This document shows, in pieces, positions 49,194 through 54,719 of a DNA stretch of 54,719 nucleotides (position 1 is the first letter of the stretch; every line of letters begins with the position of its first letter). The DNA comes from an uncultured Clostridia bacterium. GTDB taxonomy: Bacteria; Bacillota; Clostridia; Oscillospirales; Acutalibacteraceae. The notes beneath the pieces were generated by a model that saw only the letters and a program-made list of their open reading frames with translations, was not told the origin of the DNA and searched no databases. The stretch covers positions 1 through 54,719 of the forward strand of contig CANRHD010000015.1 in the NCBI GenBank assembly GCA_947630285.1, read 5' to 3'. The translations under genes and the position numbers were made by a program.

Positions 49194-50929
49194 TGAGAAA
49201 AAAGAAAATAAAATCCAAAACAACGGACGAGGTAATTGTGTTTTCAACTCAGACAAACGAAGAAAACAACGGCGCCGAAGAAACCGATTCGGAAGCTCCC
49301 GAGGAGCAGGAGTCGCACGCCGTTTCACCGCAGTATGAGCAGATTGAAGCCGAGCCCGAAGAAGAGGAAGCTTTTTCGGACGACGGCATTGACGGGGAAA
49401 ACGGTAAAAAGTCAAAAAAAGCTCCGCTGTTCGGGCTTTTCGGCAGACGGAAAAGGGAAAAAGGCTTTGACGGGGCCGAAGAAGACGGCGAAATCGGCGA
49501 AGATGACGGTTATGAGGACTCCGAGGGCGTTATAATTGATATTGACGGCGAGCGTGCGGAGAATTATAATTACGAAGACGGTGGGGAAGAAGCAGAAACG
49601 GAAACGGCGGAAGAACCCGAAGCTTTGCCTGAAAAGGACGGGGAAAACAGCGCAGACAACGGGCAGGAACAAAACACGGTAAAGGCCGTAAGGACGCCCG
49701 TTGAGTACGCCAAGGCGTCGGACGATCTCCCCGTTGCCGAAAAGTCGGAAGATGTATATGCCGACATTGTTAAGAGCATTGACGAAACCGTCCATGAGGA
49801 AAGAACCTCAAGGCGTGCAAAGTACGAGAGGGAACAGAGCTTTGTAGATGTTCAAAATCCTTTCCAAAGGGACAGGGAAACGCCCGTCCCCGGCGAGGAA
49901 AATCTTTCATACGAAGATGTTGAACGCAAGCAGTTAAAAACATTTGATGAAATATTCGCTTCCGCAAAGGCAAAAATCCTGCCCTCAAAGGGCGAAAAGA
50001 AAACGGAAGCCATAAGGAAAATAGTCGCCGATGTTGCGGTCATTGTCCTCATTTGCTGCGGCGTGGCGTTCGGAATTTTGTACTCCCAAAGCAGAAAGGC
50101 GGAAAAACAACAGCTTGGGTTATCAAGCCGGATTGTAGATGTAACCGGCACCGAGGAGGAGGCACAGCTCTGGGAGGAGTTCAGGGCAAAATACCCGAAT
50201 ATAAAAACGCCCGAGGGCATGATGGCAAAGTACGCCTATCTTTATGCGATAAACCAACAGCTTGTCGGCTGGGTAAGCGTTCCCAATTCGGGCATTGATG
50301 TTCAGGTGGTTCAGTCCTCAAACAACAAGGATTATCTTAAAAAGGATTTTTACGGAAATTACAGCAGATACGGCTGTCCGTTTATGGATTACAGGAACGA
50401 TCCGAGATACCTTAATCAGAACACCATAATTTACGGACACCATATGAGCGACGGCTTAATATTTGCGGAATTGAGCAAGTACAAGGAGCTTGACGGCTTC
50501 CTTGAATCGCCCGTTATCCGTTTCGATACGCTTTATAAAACACAGTATTTTAAAATTTATGCCGCATTTATAACGAATACCCGTGAGGAGGACGATAACG
50601 GCTATGTGTTCAACTATACGGTGACTTCCTTTGCAAGCACGCAGAATTTTGACGATTATATAGCCGCTCTCGATGAGAGGAAGCTCTATACAACGGGCGT
50701 TGACATTAATTCGGGCGACAAGCTTTTAACGCTTTCAACCTGTACTTATGAATTTAACGACGCAAGGCTTGTAATAGTCGCAAGAATGCTTCGTACAGGC
50801 GAAACCGTTGATATAGACACGACCTATGCGGCGACAAACGGAAATCCGCACTATCCGCAGGTTTGGTACGATAAGAACGGAAAGAGCAATCCCTTTGAAG
50901 GAGCCGTCAGATGGTATCCCGAGGGTTAA
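49193..50929 (+). CDS. Class B sortase, copy 3, with long acidic cytoplasmic domain
   Basis: A 578-residue protein. The first ~275 residues are acidic, low-complexity and cytoplasmic (many E, D, G; no fold recognised), with a membrane helix at about 280-298. The C-terminal class B sortase domain has His near 413 (YGHHM), Cys near 515 (TLSTCT) and Arg in DARLVIVAR. It differs from copies 1 and 2 in lacking the RDMD tail after the cysteine (YEFND instead). The cytoplasmic domain is not part of standard sortases and could tether the enzyme to an intracellular partner. Confidence 0.85.
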   Translation: MRKKKIKSKTTDEVIVFSTQTNEENNGAEETDSEAPEEQESHAVSPQYEQIEAEPEEEEAFSDDGIDGENGKKSKKAPLFGLFGRRKREKGFDGAEEDGEIGEDDGYEDSEGVIIDIDGERAENYNYEDGGEEAETETAEEPEALPEKDGENSADNGQEQNTVKAVRTPVEYAKASDDLPVAEKSEDVYADIVKSIDETVHEERTSRRAKYEREQSFVDVQNPFQRDRETPVPGEENLSYEDVERKQLKTFDEIFASAKAKILPSKGEKKTEAIRKIVADVAVIVLICCGVAFGILYSQSRKAEKQQLGLSSRIVDVTGTEEEAQLWEEFRAKYPNIKTPEGMMAKYAYLYAINQQLVGWVSVPNSGIDVQVVQSSNNKDYLKKDFYGNYSRYGCPFMDYRNDPRYLNQNTIIYGHHMSDGLIFAELSKYKELDGFLESPVIRFDTLYKTQYFKIYAAFITNTREEDDNGYVFNYTVTSFASTQNFDDYIAALDERKLYTTGVDINSGDKLLTLSTCTYEFNDARLVIVARMLRTGETVDIDTTYAATNGNPHYPQVWYDKNGKSNPFEGAVRWYPEG

Positions 50930-50961
50930 AAATATAATTTATACAAGGTGGTAAAAGAGAT

Positions 50962-53289
50962 ATGGAAATGAAGTTGTTTTCATTGACCAGAAGCAATGAA
51001 AATGTACCGGTAAAGCTCCAGATTAAGGTTATCGGGAGCCTGAGCAGTTTTTCCGACAACGATCTTACATTTGATGAATATAAATCCCTTAAAGAGATGT
51101 TCGGCGCTTTGGCGAAGTCTCTCAAGGAAACAGAATTTATCGTAATTGCCGTTGCCGGAAATATTTACAACAGTACAAAGCTTAAAATAATGAACGCCCT
51201 TTCTCTGAAGTCGGAGGAGGACGCAACCATTTCCGAAAGACTAAGGGGTATGGGTATAGACGACGAGCTTATTGCAAAAAATGCCGCTATGCCCTGCGGC
51301 GCTACGGTTTTCCAATCCGCCGACGGTATATACTCCGGCTTTGCGGTTAAAAAGGGCAATCAGACCATTGCGATGATACCCCTTGACGAACCCAGAACGG
51401 ACTCCGTTCTCAAAAGGGGGTTAATTCCCTATCTTACCAACGGCGGCAGGCTCAACCGCATTTACGAGGAGCCTAAGAACACGGAGGCCGCAGAAAAATA
51501 TGAGCCCGAACAGCCTGTTGAGATCAACAGAGAAATAGTTGTAAAAACTATCGGGATACTCCGTGAAAACGATGTAAAAATTGCGATAAACGGCAATACA
51601 AATTCCGTTATTTTAAAGGAATTCGGCGAGGGCGTAGAGGGCTTTGACGAATACTTTGACTTTACCCCTCATATAGAGGACAAGGGCGATTACAGCGTAA
51701 CCGACTATGCGGCACAGCTTGCAAAGGCGGCAAGGGAGATGTCGGACGCAACGCTGGGCGCATGCGTTTCCGATATTTACACATCGGACGAATGTGACTA
51801 TATCTGCATCGCCGTTGCAACGGATAAATCCGCCCTTGTAAGAAAGATTTACAAGGACAGCGACGAAACGGACGAGATGTTTATGCGTATAGCCGCCGAG
51901 GAGCTGTTTTCGTTAATATCCGAAAAGGCCGCCGGCAACAGCGCCGTGGGCATTGAGGTTGCAGAGGAAGGGGAGCCGGAGGAGAAGAAGCTTGAACCGA
52001 AAACTAAAAAGATTATAATTTCGGTTATAGCTATAATCCTTGTGCTTGCGATAGTTACCGGTATATTGTTCTTTGTTAAAAAGAAAAAGGACGAGCAGGC
52101 GACAACTACCACGCTCACGACAACTACCACGACAACCACTACCACACAGGCTCCCGTAGTTATTGAAACAAAGCCGCTTTCGGAAATGATGATTGCGCAG
52201 TTCCTTGAAAACGCCGATAAAGAAAACGCATCGGACAAAAAGGCCACTCCCGGGCCCGTTCCGCTTCAGATTACCGTAAATGACGAACAGCTTGACGCCA
52301 AACAGGTAATAGCGAGAATTGTCGAGGCGGAAATGGGCAAGGATTACAACCCGGAGGCAATAAAAGCGCAGGCGGTTCTCACATATACTTACCTCAGATA
52401 TATGCAGTCGGGCTGGAAAATCAGCGGAGTTAAAATGGCGGATAAGGCAAGCGACGAGGTGACCAAGGCTGTCAACGAGGTGTTCGGACAATATATAACC
52501 GTTGACGGAAATCTCGCCTTTACGCCGTATTTCAATATGTCGGCAGGTAAGTCCGCTTCAAGCGAGACGGTGTTCTCGGCAAAAACAAATTATCTTGTAA
52601 GCGCCGACTGCTCTTCGGATAAGCTTGAAAAGGATTACAAGAGAACGGTTGAGGTCAAGGCGCCGGAGATTAGGGCGGCTATCAATGCTTATGACCCCGA
52701 AATTAAGCTTGAAGAGGACGATACAAAGCTTATCTCCGTAAAATCACATGACAAATGCATTGACAACAACACGGGCTATGTATCGAAAATGACCGTAGGC
52801 GATAAAGAGATAAGCGGATATGAGTTTATTTACGGCGTGCTGAAGAAAGAAGATGTCAATTCCGTATGCTTCAGCGTAGAATATGATGCGGAAAGCGGAA
52901 GCTTTAAGTTTACCTTATACGGCAAGGGCTTCGGCGTAGGCATGAGCCAGCAGGCGGCCAATTACGACGCCGGAAAGGGCAAAAAGTACGACGCTATATT
53001 AAAGGCTTACTTTAAAGGCATTAAAATAGAAAAGGATACTGCGAACGGAACGGCAGGGACTACTACAACAACAAAAAAGGCAACGGCCAATTCCGCAGGC
53101 AGAACAACAAGCAGGAAATCCACGGGCACTAAAAAGCGTGTGACCACTACGACTAAGAGGACAACTACCAAGGCTGCCCGTCCTGCAAACGCAACCGTAA
53201 CGCAGAAGGCTACGCAGACCGCCGCCGCAAACACTCAGCCGGCAAATTCTCCGCAGACGGAAAACGAAAATACTGCGGCAGAGGAATAA
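50962..53289 (+). CDS. Transmembrane SpoIID-domain protein with CinA-like cytoplasmic half
   Basis: A 775-residue protein in five parts. (1) Residues 1-165 resemble the CinA N-terminal (MoaB-like) domain: AMPCGATVF...DGIYSGFAV and IAMIPLDEP...IPYL match the 'GA..l.N..G.a.Gf' and 'LPG.P...PyL' blocks. (2) Residues 190-320 resemble the CinA amidase domain but have lost the AESCTGG loop. (3) A membrane helix lies at about 351-372. (4) A Thr-rich linker covers 380-396. (5) A SpoIID/LytB-type domain spans 430-690, ending GKGFGVGMSQQAA, and a Thr/Ala-rich tail follows. SpoIID proteins cut or bind denuded glycan strands. It follows three sortase genes. GalE follows after 27 bases. Confidence 0.75.
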   Translation: MEMKLFSLTRSNENVPVKLQIKVIGSLSSFSDNDLTFDEYKSLKEMFGALAKSLKETEFIVIAVAGNIYNSTKLKIMNALSLKSEEDATISERLRGMGIDDELIAKNAAMPCGATVFQSADGIYSGFAVKKGNQTIAMIPLDEPRTDSVLKRGLIPYLTNGGRLNRIYEEPKNTEAAEKYEPEQPVEINREIVVKTIGILRENDVKIAINGNTNSVILKEFGEGVEGFDEYFDFTPHIEDKGDYSVTDYAAQLAKAAREMSDATLGACVSDIYTSDECDYICIAVATDKSALVRKIYKDSDETDEMFMRIAAEELFSLISEKAAGNSAVGIEVAEEGEPEEKKLEPKTKKIIISVIAIILVLAIVTGILFFVKKKKDEQATTTTLTTTTTTTTTTQAPVVIETKPLSEMMIAQFLENADKENASDKKATPGPVPLQITVNDEQLDAKQVIARIVEAEMGKDYNPEAIKAQAVLTYTYLRYMQSGWKISGVKMADKASDEVTKAVNEVFGQYITVDGNLAFTPYFNMSAGKSASSETVFSAKTNYLVSADCSSDKLEKDYKRTVEVKAPEIRAAINAYDPEIKLEEDDTKLISVKSHDKCIDNNTGYVSKMTVGDKEISGYEFIYGVLKKEDVNSVCFSVEYDAESGSFKFTLYGKGFGVGMSQQAANYDAGKGKKYDAILKAYFKGIKIEKDTANGTAGTTTTTKKATANSAGRTTSRKSTGTKKRVTTTTKRTTTKAARPANATVTQKATQTAAANTQPANSPQTENENTAAEE

Positions 53290-53316
53290 ATATATAAAAG
53301 AAAGGGATAATGCCTT

Positions 53317-54336
53317 ATGACAATTCTTGTAACCGGAGGCGCAGGCTTCATAGGTTCGCATACCTGTGTAGAATTACTCAACGCAGGCTACTCGGTAGTG
53401 GTGGTTGACAACTACTACAACTCAAACCCGAAGGCTCTTGAAAGGGTAAAGGAGCTTACAGGTAAGGATTTTAAAACACATGAGTGCGATATTCGTGATA
53501 CCGAGGGCATGGATAAGATATTCAAAGAGAACAAGATTGACGCCGTTATACATTTTGCAGGGCTCAAAGCCGTTCCGGAATCCTGCCGTAAACCCATTGA
53601 GTATTACGACAACAATGTGGGCGGAACGCTGAAGCTTTGTGATGTTATGAGGAATAACGGCTGTAAAAACATAGTTTTCAGCTCATCGGCAACCGTTTAC
53701 GGAATGAACAATGTTTCGCCGCTCAAGGAAACCATGAAAACAGGCGGAACGACAAACCCGTACGGAACTACAAAGTATATGATAGAGATAATACTTGAGG
53801 ATATTTGTAAATCCGACCCGGAATGGAACGCCACTCTGTTAAGATATTTTAATCCTATCGGCGCACATAAGAGCGGAAGAATAGGCGAAAATCCCAACGG
53901 AATACCGAACAATCTTATGCCCTATATAACGCAGGTCGCAATAGGAAAAATGCCTTACCTCAATGTTTGCGGAAACGATTACAACACTCCCGACGGCACG
54001 TGCATAAGGGATTATATCCATGTTGTTGACTTGGCGGACGGCCATGTTAAGGCGGTTGACAATATTCTTCAGGGTCATAAGGGCGTTCAGGTGTTTAATT
54101 TGGGAACAGGCGAAGGCTACAGCGTACTTGATGTTGTCAAGGCATTTAGCAAGGCTTACGGCAAGGACTTGCCTTATAAAATCGCACCTCGCCGCCCCGG
54201 CGATATAGATATTTGCTATTCCGACTCCTCAAAGGCGAAAGAGGTTCTCGGCTGGGAGGCAAAGAGGGGCATAGAAGAAATGTGCGAGGACTCATGGCGC
54301 TGGCAGTCCCAAAACCCCAACGGATATGACGATTAA
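53317..54336 (+). CDS. galE: UDP-glucose 4-epimerase
   Basis: A 339-residue short-chain dehydrogenase-like epimerase that interconverts UDP-galactose and UDP-glucose. NAD motif GGAGFIGSH at about 6-14, SSSATVYG with catalytic Ser/Thr, and the YGTTK pair (Y149, K153) are present; the PIGAHKSGRIGENP segment is typical of true GalE. Length is standard. Own GAAAGGGA site. It links to galactokinase (2147) in function but not in operon. Confidence 0.95.
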   Translation: MTILVTGGAGFIGSHTCVELLNAGYSVVVVDNYYNSNPKALERVKELTGKDFKTHECDIRDTEGMDKIFKENKIDAVIHFAGLKAVPESCRKPIEYYDNNVGGTLKLCDVMRNNGCKNIVFSSSATVYGMNNVSPLKETMKTGGTTNPYGTTKYMIEIILEDICKSDPEWNATLLRYFNPIGAHKSGRIGENPNGIPNNLMPYITQVAIGKMPYLNVCGNDYNTPDGTCIRDYIHVVDLADGHVKAVDNILQGHKGVQVFNLGTGEGYSVLDVVKAFSKAYGKDLPYKIAPRRPGDIDICYSDSSKAKEVLGWEAKRGIEEMCEDSWRWQSQNPNGYDD

Positions 54337-54363
54337 TGCAAATATTACAAACTAAAAAATCAG

Positions 54364-54395
54364 CGGAGCGGTCAAGACTGCTCCGTTTGTTTTTT
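54364..54395 (+). terminator. Terminator of galE
   Basis: CGGAGC/GCTCCG with an inner GTC/GAC pair, followed by TTTG and six T; 27 bases past the stop. Confidence 0.9.
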
Positions 54396-54458
54396 GATAA
54401 ATTTTATTGTGGCAATTAAAAGTTAAAAGTCCTTGCCGCTTTTATATCTCAATGCGAG

Positions 54459-54491
54459 AAAAAACCTCCGGTCATAAACCGGAGGTTTTAA
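54459..54491. terminator. Bidirectional terminator at the galE/right-edge boundary
   Basis: Ten-pair perfect stem AACCTCCGGT/ACCGGAGGTT with loop CATAA; six T follow on the minus strand and four on the plus strand. On the minus strand it lies about 115 bases past the stop of the right-edge gene. Confidence 0.85.
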
Positions 54492-54606
54492 TATTGTTTT
54501 AATTTTAATTATTGCTATGTTTAATTTTACTTTTGCTTAGTTTTCAAATCACCCTTTGTATGTTAGTTTGTTTTATCTGTTGTTTTGTATATGTTTACTT
54601 ATTAAA

Positions 54607-54719
54607 TCAGATACCGTCGATAAGTCTCTGAACCTGATCTTCGGGCATTGTCTTAACGGACTGACCTGCGAAGTTATCTTCAGCAGCGTAGTCTTCGTCT
54701 GTTGCAAGAACTACGGTGT
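54607..54719 (-). CDS. 3' end of a leftward gene, C-terminal 36 residues
   Basis: Open frame entering from the right edge on the minus strand and ending in TGA at 54609-54607. The end reads ...ATDEDYAAEDNFAGQSVKTM, then PEDQVQRLIDGI. Codons are of the optimal type (GCT, GAA, CTT, ACA, GTT), like the major pilin, which hints at an abundant protein. The product is not recognisable from this part. It is followed by the 54459 terminator on the same strand. Confidence 0.7.
   Translation of the reverse strand, partial: TVVLATDEDYAAEDNFAGQSVKTMPEDQVQRLIDGI

Noticed and set aside
46954-50929. Sortase-built (SpaA-type) pilus locus
   Set aside because: No pilin with LPxTG- or NPxTN-like sorting motif was noticed nearby; the pilins in the window are type IV.

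Overview
The window reads as chromosomal DNA of a monoderm, anaerobic Clostridia, most likely a Ruminococcus-like member of the Oscillospiraceae. This is inferred from three class B sortases, a YpeB-type germination protein, Thr-rich linkers, two M42 peptidases, strong AGGAGG ribosome sites with many TTG starts, and moderate GC with short spacers. No rRNA, tRNA, CRISPR array, transposase or integrase was seen.

Layout. 1-1230: the first codons of a leftward gene and a D-2-hydroxyacid dehydrogenase. 1327-9063: a tight rightward metabolic operon (VTT/TVP38 membrane protein, galactokinase, two M42 aminopeptidases, GNAT, methionine gamma-lyase-like enzyme, phosphohexomutase). 9068-10830: acyl carrier protein and prolyl-tRNA synthetase. 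10833-14208: a small peptide-processing and export cluster (47-codon ORF, HprK-like kinase, PqqD-like protein, S24/S26-type peptidase, ABC exporter). 14226-15862: a one-piece Wzz/BY-kinase. 15962-36429: a complete type IV pilus locus. One long operon holds PilP-like, LysM + secretin-N-domain protein, PilT, PilC, PilM, PilN, PilO, PilB, a PilX-like minor pilin, a 1129-residue giant pilin-like protein and a PilW-like pilin. Two separately promoted small pilins, a YfhO protein and the prepilin peptidase follow. 36455-42063: mixed genes (RumA-type methyltransferase, a class I methyltransferase, a 35-codon gene with its own perfect promoter and terminator, a D-Ala-D-Ala dipeptidase remnant, an NSS symporter, small membrane proteins, TraX-like, Dabb). 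42146-42297: an array of hairpins. 42328-44032: lipoprotein and YpeB on the minus strand. 44100-53289: cysteine desulfurase, ThiI, CinA-C, three sortase B genes and a membrane-spanning SpoIID-domain protein whose cytoplasmic half resembles degenerate CinA. 53317-54336: GalE. The right edge holds the 3' end of a leftward gene.

How the parts fit. The pilus locus keeps the whole alignment subcomplex (PilM-N-O-P plus the N-terminal half of a PilQ-like protein) although there should be no outer membrane. The PilQ-like protein has LysM and ring-building repeats but no secretin barrel, suggesting a peptidoglycan collar for the pilus. The sortase/SpoIID/CinA-like block looks like a cell-wall module, and the PqqD/HprK/peptidase/ABC block looks like an unclassified RiPP-like system. 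GalK, the phosphohexomutase and GalE belong to galactose/UDP-sugar metabolism; GalT is not in the window.
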